Source: Mucilaginibacter sp. UR6-1
Lineage (GTDB): Bacteria > Bacteroidota > Bacteroidia > Sphingobacteriales > Sphingobacteriaceae
Assembly (NCBI RefSeq): GCF_020880975.1
Contig: NZ_JAJIWP010000008.1
Span: 1 to 64,000 of the forward strand
Direction of reading: 5' to 3'
DNA: 64,000 bases
In this document: positions 44,322 to 52,227 of the stretch, piece by piece
How positions within the stretch are numbered: position 1 is the stretch's first letter
Layout: each line of letters starts with the position of its first letter
The notes under the pieces: generated by a model
Seen by the model: the letters and a program-made list of their open reading frames with translations, nothing else
Told to the model about the DNA's origin: nothing
Databases searched by the model: none
Program-made: the position numbers and the translations under genes

Positions 44322-44873
44322 TTACAATTTAGCTTTATTAGATACCTCGAAAGAATCCTCTAATATGTGGTAGTAAGTCAGGAGTCCGTCCTTCACAACA
44401 ATATCAATACAGAAATCCGATTTCATCACTTTGCCGTTTTTGATCATCTTGGATTCCAGATTGCCAAGAATTACAACCCTGTCGCCTTTGCTTAACATAT
44501 CGGTGAAATTTAATTTTACAGGCTTAATATTTGCCTTAAGAAGCCTAAAGCTATCTGCGATCCCTTTTCTTCCTGTCCTTTTACCGATCCAGGGAACAGT
44601 CTTTGTATCGCCTGGAATAGACAGTTCGCCATTTTCGGCAAAAAGGCCCGCTAATTCTTCAGGTGTGGCGCCGGATTTGAATCTGTCAAAGAAGTGGTTT
44701 ACCGCTTTAATTGCTGCAGAATCCTGAACGCCTGCCTGTGCAGCGGTACTTATGCTGCAATTGATATGTGAACTGTTGCGATTAACATTGGCAACAATAG
44801 CACCCTTTACATTTAGATTGCTGGCGGCTATCAATAGGACAGCTACACCAGATATGAACATTGTTTTTTTCAT
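44322..44873 (-). CDS. Exported NTF2/SnoaL-like protein (cassette 2)
   Basis: 183 residues. N-terminal signal (MKKTMFISGVAVLLIAASNL, ending near VKGA) and an NTF2-like domain from about residue 50: DSAAIKAVNHFFDRFKSGATPEELAGLFAENGELSIPG. The fold and the WIGKRTGRKGI segment resemble SnoaL/limonene-epoxide-hydrolase-like proteins. No reaction can be assigned. It is the first gene of cassette 2 and has its own FNR-type box 77 bases before the start codon. Confidence 0.85.
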   Translation of the reverse strand: MKKTMFISGVAVLLIAASNLNVKGAIVANVNRNSSHINCSISTAAQAGVQDSAAIKAVNHFFDRFKSGATPEELAGLFAENGELSIPGDTKTVPWIGKRTGRKGIADSFRLLKANIKPVKLNFTDMLSKGDRVVILGNLESKMIKNGKVMKSDFCIDIVVKDGLLTYYHILEDSFEVSNKAKL

Positions 44874-44897
44874 TTTCTTTAAATTTTATACTTAAGA

Positions 44898-44964
44898 CAA
44901 AATTAGCTTCGATGCCTGAGCGGGAGATTGATATTTGTTAATAAAGCGATGTGATTAAAGTCAA
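44898..44964 (-). promoter_or_regulatory. FNR-type box and promoter upstream of the NTF2-like gene (cassette 2)
   Basis: On the minus strand TTGAC-TTTA-ATCAC (44964-44951) is followed after 45 bases by TAATTTTG (44905-44898), a full match to the -7 consensus TAnnTTTG. Sequence between box and -7 element (TTAACAAAT...TCTCC) is partly shared with the SDR promoter of the same cassette, so the two promoters look duplicated. Confidence 0.7.
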
Positions 44965-45399
44965 TAAATCTTTGACACGTGCATTAAACAATCAAAATTT
45001 TAACGAAAACAACTATCTAAAAAATAGTGGTTTAGCTTTTTAAAAGACACTGAAAATTCAGGCGTGGGCGCGTTTTACAGTTAAACTAACTATCACGGGT
45101 CGATCTGGTCCGGGTAGGTTTTGGTTCGAGCCCCCTCTGTCGGGCGACAGATAGAGAGCAAGGACAATTAAACGGCCGGTTGCTTAGGGACGGATAAATA
45201 GTTTCTTAGACTTTTTAAGTAGAAAAGAACAATTCAAATTGTCTTTATAGTAACTCACTAAATGATTAAACAAAATTAGCTTTCGGCCATCATCTGACAA
45301 GATATTGATTTTTTTAACTATTTGATGATCAGTATTTTAATGAATTAATTACCATTTTACACGAAAAAGCGTAAAAAAGAATCAATTTAGTAAAATACG
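44965..45399. other. Gene-free region between cassette 2 and tRNA-Ser
   Basis: No coding sequence is supported. A GC-richer patch at about 45062-45175 contains GGTTCGAGCC, reminiscent of a tRNA T-arm, and the inverted repeat CTGTCG/CGACAG (45137-45150). The rest is AT-rich. It may be a scar of past insertion beside the tRNA, but nothing definite is seen. Confidence 0.4.
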
Positions 45400-45432
45400 A
45401 AAACCTGCAAATTTTTGATTTGCAGGTTTTTA
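45400..45432 (-). terminator. Terminator after tRNA-Ser
   Basis: AAAACCTGCAAA and TTTGCAGGTTTT form a twelve-pair stem around TTTTTGA, with T-rich and A-rich flanks. Confidence 0.88.
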
Positions 45433-45455
45433 GTGAATTTTGGTATGTAAATCAG

Positions 45456-45543
45456 CGGAGAGGGAGGGATTTGAACCCTCGATACGCTTTTGACGTATAC
45501 ACACTTTCCAGGCGTGCTCTTTCGACCACTCAGACACCTCTCC
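45456..45543 (-). tRNA. tRNA-Ser (anticodon GGA)
   Basis: 88 bases. Acceptor GGAGAGG pairs with CCTCTCC, discriminator G. The D-arm region is TGTCTGAGTGGTCGAAAG. The anticodon loop holds GGA in CTGGAAAG, and a long variable arm TATACGTCAAAAGCGTA is typical of serine tRNAs. T-arm GAGGG-TTCAAAT-CCCTC. CCA is not encoded. Confidence 0.95.
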
Positions 45544-45743
45544 TTTTTATGCTTGTGGGGCAGCAAAGGTAATACATTATAGGCATCTTTAAACAAAAAA
45601 GCGAAACCGGGCCATTACACCGATCTCGCTACGCTCTAATAAACATAAAAGTAAAACTAATCTAAACCCACTATATCTACGTTCTGGTTGTTAGATGCTG
45701 GGCAGGTGCAAAAGTTTAATCACAATCTAAATTTTTTTACAGC

Positions 45744-45777
45744 CTTGTGCATATCGCTTATTTTTAGCTTATGTTTG
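45744..45777 (+). promoter_or_regulatory. Promoter of the prenyl synthase/TerC operon
   Basis: TATGTTTG (45770-45777) is a full match to the TAnnTTTG -7 element, with CTTG at 45744-45747 as a near -33 element 22 bases upstream. The start codon lies 51 bases downstream. Confidence 0.6.
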
Positions 45778-45828
45778 CCTGATGATAGCCTGTTGCTGTC
45801 AGTAATAATCAATCTGTACCAAGTTTAA

Positions 45829-46800
45829 ATGCCCGGCATTAACGAAATTAAAAAGCCCATTGCTGCCGATGTTGACGCGTTCGAGGCCAAGTTTAAAGCA
45901 TCAATGCAAAGCTCGGTGCCATTGCTTGACCGTATAACGCATTATATAGTTAAGCGCAAAGGCAAGCAGATACGGCCCATGTTCGTTTTTTTTTCGGCCA
46001 GTATTTGCGGGGGTATAAATGAGAGCACCCACCGGGGCGCGGCATTGGTTGAACTGCTGCATACCGCCACGCTGGTGCATGATGATGTGGTTGATAACTC
46101 TTACCAGCGCCGGGGCTTTTTCTCCATCAACGCCTTATGGAAAAATAAGATAGCCGTTTTGGTGGGCGATTACCTGCTCTCAAAAGGCCTGTTGCTTTCT
46201 ATTGATAACGGCGATTTTACACTGCTCAAAATTGTATCCGAAGCGGTTAAGCAAATGAGCGAGGGCGAGTTGCTGCAGGTTGAAAAGGTGCGCCGTATGG
46301 ATGTGGACGAGCCTGTTTATTACGAGGTGATCCGCCAAAAAACGGCATCGCTTATTGCGGCCTGCTGTGCCTGCGGCGCGGCATCTGCCGGGGCGAGTGA
46401 CGAGGTGGTTAAAAAAATGCACGACTTTGGCGAGAACATCGGCATCGCTTTCCAGATAAAGGATGACATGTTTGATTTTGGTACCGATGATGTAGGCAAA
46501 CCTCTTGGCATTGATATTAAAGAAAAAAAGGTTACCCTGCCATTGATCTACGCCTTAAAAAATACCGACCCGGCACAGAAAAAGCGTATGATGAGCCTCG
46601 TTAAAAATCATAACGACGAGCCTGAAAAAATCATGCAGATCATTGCTTTTGTTAAACAGGCCGGCGGACTTGAATATGCCGAAACGCAGATGAAAAAATA
46701 TCAGGAACGGGCGTTTGATATCCTCCGCACTTTTCCGGAGGGTGAGGCGCGTACCGGGCTCGAACAATTAGTACGCTACACTACCGAAAGGAACAAATAA
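45829..46800 (+). CDS. Polyprenyl diphosphate synthase
   Basis: 323 residues, a trans-isoprenyl diphosphate synthase. The first Asp-rich motif is HDDVVDN with Asp85, Asp86 and Asp89 followed by RRG; the second is KDDMFDFG with Asp212, Asp213 and Asp216. GKQIRPMFVFFS near residue 45 is the IPP-binding region. The residues before the first motif are small (HTATLVHDD), fitting a long-chain product such as the side chain of menaquinone; the chain length is inference. The stop overlaps the next gene's ATG by one base. Confidence 0.93.
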   Translation: MPGINEIKKPIAADVDAFEAKFKASMQSSVPLLDRITHYIVKRKGKQIRPMFVFFSASICGGINESTHRGAALVELLHTATLVHDDVVDNSYQRRGFFSINALWKNKIAVLVGDYLLSKGLLLSIDNGDFTLLKIVSEAVKQMSEGELLQVEKVRRMDVDEPVYYEVIRQKTASLIAACCACGAASAGASDEVVKKMHDFGENIGIAFQIKDDMFDFGTDDVGKPLGIDIKEKKVTLPLIYALKNTDPAQKKRMMSLVKNHNDEPEKIMQIIAFVKQAGGLEYAETQMKKYQERAFDILRTFPEGEARTGLEQLVRYTTERNK

Positions 46801-47852
46801 TGACAAATGAGCTTGTTTTTATTATTGGCTTTATAGTTTTTATAGGGTTGATGCTCGCTATTGACCTGGGCATGTTCGCCAAAAGGAACAAGCCTGTAAG
46901 CGCACGCCAGGCTGCTATTATGAGTGGTGTGTGGGTGATACTGGCGCTGGGTTTTTACTGGCTTATTACCCAATACGGGCACCTGTTGCATGGTATTGAC
47001 AATTTTGCCGAGTTACAAAAAAAGAACCTTGATAACGCGCACAAGCTCAAGCTTAACCCGGCAGATTTTGATGCCAGCCTTGCACTGTACCGCAAAAACC
47101 TCGGGCTTGAATTTATAACCGGTTATGTGGTGGAGTATGCCCTCTCGGTTGATAATATTTTTGTGATGGTGCTTATATTCTCGGCCTTTGGCGTTGAGGA
47201 GAAATACTACCATAAAGTACTGGTTTGGGGTATACTGGGCGCTATTGTAATGCGCTTTGTGTTTATATTTTTAGGTGCGGCGCTTATTGAAAATTTCCAT
47301 TGGATACTGTACATCTTCGGTGTATTCCTGATCTATACAGGTATTACCATGTTTATAAACCGTAACCAGGATGAAAAGATAGACCCGCAGAACCATAAGG
47401 TAGTAAAATTCGCTTCGCGCTATTTTGGCATACACCCGCATTTTGAGGGAGGGCGGTTTTTTGTGAAACGCGATGGTAAACGCCTGCTTACACCACTGTT
47501 TTTGGTATTGCTGATTATTGAATTTACCGATGTGATATTCGCGGTGGATTCCATACCGGCCATATTTTCGGTTACTAAGGATCCTTACATCGTTTTCTTC
47601 TCCAATATATTCGCCATTTTAGGCTTGCGCTCCATGTTCTTTTTGTTGGTGAACATTATCGAAAAGTTTCATTATCTCAAGGTGGGTTTGGCTGCACTGC
47701 TGGTATTTATCGGTATAAAAATGCTTGCCGGCCATTATTTTGAGGAGTGGGGTTTTGATACCATACACTCGCTTTTTGTAATTGTAGGTATACTGGCGTT
47801 AAGTATTGCGGCATCGCTAATGTTCCCTAAAAAGCAAGTAAGCCATAAATAA
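46800..47852 (+). CDS. TerC/Alx family membrane protein
   Basis: 350 residues, about nine membrane helices. Family landmarks are EYALSVDNIFVMVLIFSAF with the conserved Asp, and IEFTDVIFAVDSIPAIFSVT with a second conserved acidic pair, plus NIFAILGLRSMFFLL. TerC/Alx proteins move or regulate metal ions, manganese in studied cases, and may protect exported proteins from mis-metallation. Translation is coupled to the prenyl synthase gene through a one-base overlap. A hairpin follows the stop. Confidence 0.94.
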   Translation: MTNELVFIIGFIVFIGLMLAIDLGMFAKRNKPVSARQAAIMSGVWVILALGFYWLITQYGHLLHGIDNFAELQKKNLDNAHKLKLNPADFDASLALYRKNLGLEFITGYVVEYALSVDNIFVMVLIFSAFGVEEKYYHKVLVWGILGAIVMRFVFIFLGAALIENFHWILYIFGVFLIYTGITMFINRNQDEKIDPQNHKVVKFASRYFGIHPHFEGGRFFVKRDGKRLLTPLFLVLLIIEFTDVIFAVDSIPAIFSVTKDPYIVFFSNIFAILGLRSMFFLLVNIIEKFHYLKVGLAALLVFIGIKMLAGHYFEEWGFDTIHSLFVIVGILALSIAASLMFPKKQVSHK

Positions 47853-47853
47853 A

Positions 47854-47881
47854 AAATGCCTCCGTGTTAGCGAAGGCATTT
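47854..47881. terminator. Bidirectional hairpin terminator
   Basis: AAATGCCT and AGGCATTT form an eight-pair stem. The T-tract is better on the minus strand, where it would end the small lipoprotein gene, but it lies directly after the TerC stop as well. Confidence 0.75.
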
Positions 47882-47899
47882 GCAAATAATGTATTATGC

Positions 47900-48310
47900 T
47901 TATCGTACCGAATCAATTAAAACCACTTTAAGCGTTGATGAGGTAGGACGCGGAGGGGTGTCCGAAGTTCCGTTGGCATCATAATATTGTGCGGTTATCT
48001 GGATGCCTCCAGCAAAGGTTACGTATGAATAGGTTACCTGGTCATATAAAAATGGCAATTGCTCATAGCCATCTCCTTCACGGTTCATGTAAACTAATAC
48101 ACCCCCATTTTCTTGAATATAGTCATCAATTTCGGGCATATCTAAATTTACATACCATGAGTTAAGGTCACTGTCATACTGCCATGCTGATGAGCTAACC
48201 GGGAATACTACGGTTTGGTTAGGCTGTATAACCTGGGTAACTTCTTTTTTGCATGATGAGGCAAATAGTGCTATGCCGAACAACAGTGCGAGGGTCAAAA
48301 TTCTTTTCAT
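47900..48310 (-). CDS. Small lipoprotein of unknown function
   Basis: 136 residues. Lipobox FASSC with Cys20. The rest is a beta-rich domain with WQYDSDLNSWYVNLDMPEIDDY, GGVLVYMNREGDGYEQLPF and a Thr/Pro-rich end. Similar short lipoproteins are common in Bacteroidota and not characterised. Stands alone between TerC and a divergent carboxypeptidase-like protein. Confidence 0.75.
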   Translation of the reverse strand: MKRILTLALLFGIALFASSCKKEVTQVIQPNQTVVFPVSSSAWQYDSDLNSWYVNLDMPEIDDYIQENGGVLVYMNREGDGYEQLPFLYDQVTYSYVTFAGGIQITAQYYDANGTSDTPPRPTSSTLKVVLIDSVR

Positions 48311-48374
48311 ATTGTAATGTTTTTATAAGGGTAAGAACAATTTTGCCGCAAAAGGTTTAACCCTTTTGCGTAAA

Positions 48375-48382
48375 TATATTTG
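48375..48382 (+). promoter_or_regulatory. -7 element upstream of the carboxypeptidase-like gene
   Basis: TATATTTG matches TAnnTTTG and lies 46 bases before the start codon. No good -33 element is at the usual distance. Confidence 0.45.
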
Positions 48383-48428
48383 CAGATAAGCTGTTGTTGC
48401 ATATCTTTATAACTAATAACTTAGTTTA

Positions 48429-49526
48429 ATGCGATCCTTATTGTACCTTTTATTGTTGTTGCCTTTAAGTAGCATAGGCCAGTATAAAATTACAGGCAGG
48501 GTGCTTAATGCTGTTGATAATAAGCCTATTGATAAAGCAAGTGTGTTACTCAACAACACCACCATCGGTACGGCCAGCATTGCCAATGGCGGCTTCAGTC
48601 TGGTAAATGTTAAGGGCGGTAAGTACGAAATTGTAATATCGGCAGTAGGGTATGAGGCTTACATGGGCAACGTATTTATTGATGGTGCCGATATTGATCT
48701 GAAAGATATAAAGCTAATTTCAAAGTCTATAGTACTGAATGAGGTTAACGTACGGCCTGATGCGGAATGGTTTGCCAAGTTTGATGCTTTTAAGCGGGAG
48801 TTTATAGGTTCATCAAAACTGGCATCAAAATGCAAAATACTTAACCCGGAGATACTTGATCTGGAATACAGCGATAATAAACTGGTATTAAAGGCATCAA
48901 CAGATGATTTTTTAATTATTGAGAACGAGCAGTTGGGTTATCGTATTAAGTACCTGCTCAAGGAGTTTGTACGTGACAACCGGAACAGGATGCTTTTTTA
49001 TGCCGGTTCAACCCTGTTTCAGGAGATGAAGGGAACGGCATCGCAAAAAAAGAAATGGAGGAAGAACAGGCTCAAAGTTTATGAGGGCTCGCAGGTGCAT
49101 TTTTTACGCTCGGCCATTGGCAACCGCCTTGCTGATGAACATTTTGAAGTGCTGAGGCTGGTGCGCGATACCACTAAAGGCAAAGGCATCTTTAACCGGG
49201 TGCAATACCTCGTAAAGCAACCGCTGGCCGTAACCGATTATATAAAGCATACCGACCAGCGCACGCTCTTCGCGCTGCAGTTTAAAGATTGCCTGTATGT
49301 AATGTATAAGCGCAGGCGCAATTCAGAGGAAAATAAATGGGCCATGAACCTGAAAGAGGCGCCCAAACATGAGGCATCAATTATTGATATCAGGGAAGAG
49401 TACGCGGTTTTTGATCTTAACGGGGTAATAACCGATCCGCATAGTGTTATAAACGAAGGTACCTGGGCTACACAGCGCATAGCGGAGTTATTGCCCGTAA
49501 ATTATGAGCCGCCGATTGACGATTAA
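48429..49526 (+). CDS. Carboxypeptidase-regulatory-like domain protein
   Basis: 365 residues. The signal peptide ends SSIGQ. Residues about 20-100 form a carboxypeptidase-regulatory-like beta-sandwich (YKITGRVLNAVDNKPIDKASVLLNN). The rest has no named domain but is conserved in Bacteroidota: LNPEILDLEYSDNKLVLKAS, YRIKYLLKEFVRDN and TLFQEM. It is probably a periplasmic or outer-membrane-associated protein. The role is unknown. Confidence 0.82.
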   Translation: MRSLLYLLLLLPLSSIGQYKITGRVLNAVDNKPIDKASVLLNNTTIGTASIANGGFSLVNVKGGKYEIVISAVGYEAYMGNVFIDGADIDLKDIKLISKSIVLNEVNVRPDAEWFAKFDAFKREFIGSSKLASKCKILNPEILDLEYSDNKLVLKASTDDFLIIENEQLGYRIKYLLKEFVRDNRNRMLFYAGSTLFQEMKGTASQKKKWRKNRLKVYEGSQVHFLRSAIGNRLADEHFEVLRLVRDTTKGKGIFNRVQYLVKQPLAVTDYIKHTDQRTLFALQFKDCLYVMYKRRRNSEENKWAMNLKEAPKHEASIIDIREEYAVFDLNGVITDPHSVINEGTWATQRIAELLPVNYEPPIDD

Positions 49527-49607
49527 AAGGGATAGTTTTTTTATATAATTTGGTGGGATTATTTTCTCATTATCAGGGCTTTTACGTATTTTTACAGCCT
49601 CTAAGCA

Positions 49608-49826
49608 ATGAAACGATTTGGTAAGTACATTTTTTATCTGGCGGTAGCTTTTTTAAGCCTCATTTTGTGTGTGGTTTTTTATCGCGACCATCCGGATGTG
49701 CAGGCGGTATTTTATATTCCGGCGGTAAATGTTTTGCTGTACTCTATTATTGCCGATAACCTTTTCCCCTACAAAAACGTTACCGACCGCAAGCGCCAGA
49801 TACAGCGCAGCCGTCAGCAATTTTAA
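49608..49826 (+). CDS. Small two-helix membrane protein
   Basis: 72 residues. Two hydrophobic helices (about 7-24 and 33-50) and a basic C-terminal tail (DRKRQIQRSRQQF). No family recognised. It lies 81 bases after the carboxypeptidase-like gene on the same strand. Confidence 0.5.
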   Translation: MKRFGKYIFYLAVAFLSLILCVVFYRDHPDVQAVFYIPAVNVLLYSIIADNLFPYKNVTDRKRQIQRSRQQF

Positions 49827-49858
49827 TTAAAATTTTTTCTGTTTTTTGCTGATAAGTA

Positions 49859-52192
49859 TTAGTTGCAATACTTGCGTATGGCATCGTAAGCTTCTTTCAG
49901 TCCCAGCTCGCCGGATTTGCTCAGGTCAAGGCACCCATTCTCCTTTTCTTTTGTGGCTATGCGCGCAAGGCCGCGCAGGTAGTAAGCCTGCTTATCCCTG
50001 TCGTTAAAATTAAGCGCGGTATTATAATCGGCTATAGCATCGGCATAGTTACGCAGGCGCGCCTTTGCTTCACCGCGGCGAATGTAGGCCAATTTCAAAT
50101 TGTCCTGCAAACGCAGCGCCTCGGTATAATCTTGTATAGCCCCGCGCGAATCTTTCAAGGCGAACTTAGCCACGCCCCGTTGCAAATGTGCCGACGCGTT
50201 TTGCGGGTTAAGATCAATAGCGGTATTACAATCTTTTACAGCGGCTATCGAATCGCGCAGGTTTAGGCGTGCTTTTGATCTTTCTATGTAGATGTTTTCG
50301 TTTTGCGGCTCAATTTTAAAGGCGGTATTAAAATCATCAAAACAACCGGCGGTATCGGCCAGCAAACTTTTGGCAATACCCCGCATCATATAGGCCTTAA
50401 TGTTTCGTGGGGCTTTTTCAATAGCTAAGCTGTAATAATCCAGTGCGCCCTGGTATTCTTTCTGCTCCATTTTGGCGCCGCCAAGCAGCAGGTAATTCTC
50501 AGGAGCAGGGTTAAGCTGTATGGCATGGTTCAGATCGATCCAGCCGCCCTCGCTATCACGATCGCGTAGTTTTTCCAATCCCCGGTTACCGTATGCCTCC
50601 GCAAAATTGCTGTCAATAGCTATCGCCTTATCAAAATCAAGCAACGCCACCCGCGATCCATCCAAATGGCTGCGGGTTATGCCCCTCTGCAGGTAAAAAA
50701 ATTTGTTTTTAGAATTAAGCGCAATGCCTGCGGTGTACAATTTTAATGCGCCGTTATAATCGCTTAGTTCATCCTTCGCCATGCCAAGGTTCAGCATAGC
50801 CTGTTCATTTTTGGGGTTAAGCTCAAGCGCCTTTTCATAATCGAGCATGGCCGCCTTATTATTACCGGCACCTGCCTTAGCATCGCCCCGCTTGGTATAA
50901 ATATCGGTACGGCCGGGATTGATGGCCAATATCTTGTCGTAATCCTTTATCGCTTCGGCATACTGGCCCATATCCACCTTCAGATCGGCGCGGGTATTAT
51001 AGGCGGTTTCACTTTGCGGATTCAGCTCCAGTGCCTTGTTAATATCTTCCAGCGCGGCAGTGGTATCCTTCATATAATATTTAGCCTTGCCACGCAGCGC
51101 GAAAAGGTTATCATTTTTGGGACTGTAAAGCAAGCCGCTATCGGCATCCATCACCGCAGCCTCGTATCGCAGGCTATCCACATGCAGATAAGCACGGTTC
51201 AGGTAGGCCTCAGCATATTTAGGGTTAAGGCGGATGGCACGGTTAATATCCTCCATTGCCGAATCAGCCTCGCTTAAATTTTTATAGGCTACGCCCCTGT
51301 ATAAGTACAACTCAGCATTAACCGGGTTAAGTTCAATCGCTTTAGTGTAATCGGCAACGGCACCTTTATTATCGGCGCTATTACTGCGGGCGTTGCCCAG
51401 GTAATGATACAGGTCGGTAAGCTTTGGGTTAAGCTTAATGGCCATGTTATAATCATCAATGGCGCCCTTATTGTCATTTATATTACTTTTTGCGTTACCG
51501 CGATAATAAAATGCTTCGGCATTGCGTGGGTTAAGTTGCAGCGCTTTGTCAAAATCAGCTATCGCGCCCTTAAAATCCGCAAGGTTACTTTTTGCGTTTG
51601 CACGATAGTAGTACACATCGGCATTACGTGGGTTTAATTTAATAGCCTGTGTATAATCGGCCACGGCGGCGTTGTAATCACGAATGTTGGCCCGGGCTAC
51701 GCCGCGGTATTCGAACAGCTCGTATTTTTTAGGATTAATGCCTATAGCGCGGGTAAAATCGGTAATGGCGCCGGCATTATCGCCAATGTTTAGTTTGGCA
51801 TTGGCGCGGTAGTGAAATATATCGGCATTGCGGCTGTTTTGCAGCACCGCCTTATCAAAATCAACAATGGCTTCTTTAAACTGCTTCAGGTTGCTTTTAG
51901 CATTGGCGCGATAAAAGTAGGCATTAGGGTAATTGTCCTTCAGGCCTATAACTGATGTAAAATCATCTATCGCCGCTTTAAAGTTTTGCATGTTACCATT
52001 AGCATTGGCGCGGTAAAAGTAGGCGTTCACGTTCTTCGGATTTACCTCGATAGCTTTAGTAAATTCCTCAATTGCGCCCTGCTGGTTACCTGCGTTTGCC
52101 TTGGTATTACCGCGCTGCACATAAGCATCGCTCGTTTGAGCGAAGGTAAAAGGGGCATACACGAATAACAGCAACAATAAACAATATCTCAT
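49859..52192 (-). CDS. Long tetratricopeptide-repeat protein
   Basis: 777 residues from ATG 52192, which opens the signal peptide MRYCLLLLLFVYAPFTFAQ; an upstream ATG adds ten residues that do not look like signal sequence. More than twenty TPR units of 34 residues fill the rest, with the repeated pattern A-x2-DY-KAI-LNP-x-A-YYRG-AK. At DNA level the units repeat with a 102-base period. Its C-terminus is NGCLDLSKSGELG. TPR proteins are scaffolds for protein complexes; it probably serves the envelope. Last gene after the two esterases and two barrel genes on the same strand. Confidence 0.93.
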   Translation of the reverse strand: MRYCLLLLLFVYAPFTFAQTSDAYVQRGNTKANAGNQQGAIEEFTKAIEVNPKNVNAYFYRANANGNMQNFKAAIDDFTSVIGLKDNYPNAYFYRANAKSNLKQFKEAIVDFDKAVLQNSRNADIFHYRANAKLNIGDNAGAITDFTRAIGINPKKYELFEYRGVARANIRDYNAAVADYTQAIKLNPRNADVYYYRANAKSNLADFKGAIADFDKALQLNPRNAEAFYYRGNAKSNINDNKGAIDDYNMAIKLNPKLTDLYHYLGNARSNSADNKGAVADYTKAIELNPVNAELYLYRGVAYKNLSEADSAMEDINRAIRLNPKYAEAYLNRAYLHVDSLRYEAAVMDADSGLLYSPKNDNLFALRGKAKYYMKDTTAALEDINKALELNPQSETAYNTRADLKVDMGQYAEAIKDYDKILAINPGRTDIYTKRGDAKAGAGNNKAAMLDYEKALELNPKNEQAMLNLGMAKDELSDYNGALKLYTAGIALNSKNKFFYLQRGITRSHLDGSRVALLDFDKAIAIDSNFAEAYGNRGLEKLRDRDSEGGWIDLNHAIQLNPAPENYLLLGGAKMEQKEYQGALDYYSLAIEKAPRNIKAYMMRGIAKSLLADTAGCFDDFNTAFKIEPQNENIYIERSKARLNLRDSIAAVKDCNTAIDLNPQNASAHLQRGVAKFALKDSRGAIQDYTEALRLQDNLKLAYIRRGEAKARLRNYADAIADYNTALNFNDRDKQAYYLRGLARIATKEKENGCLDLSKSGELGLKEAYDAIRKYCN

Positions 52193-52227
52193 ATAAATGC
52201 AAAACCTGTTTAGGTGATACAATAGTC

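Noticed and set aside
45100..45175. Possible tRNA T-arm (GGTTCGAGCC) in the gene-free patch
   Set aside because: The flanking bases do not form a T-stem or an acceptor stem, so it is not called a tRNA or pseudo-tRNA.
45387..45596. 69-codon frame over the tRNA-Ser gene
   Set aside because: It is a reading through tRNA-Ser and its terminator.
46800..47852. TerC-like gene as part of a tellurite-resistance cluster
   Set aside because: No other ter genes are near; the family is widespread in metal homeostasis and the partner gene is a prenyl synthase.
49859..52192. Long 102-base periodic repeats, considered as a CRISPR-like or satellite array
   Set aside because: The period equals 34 codons and the frame is open throughout: these are TPR units of one protein.
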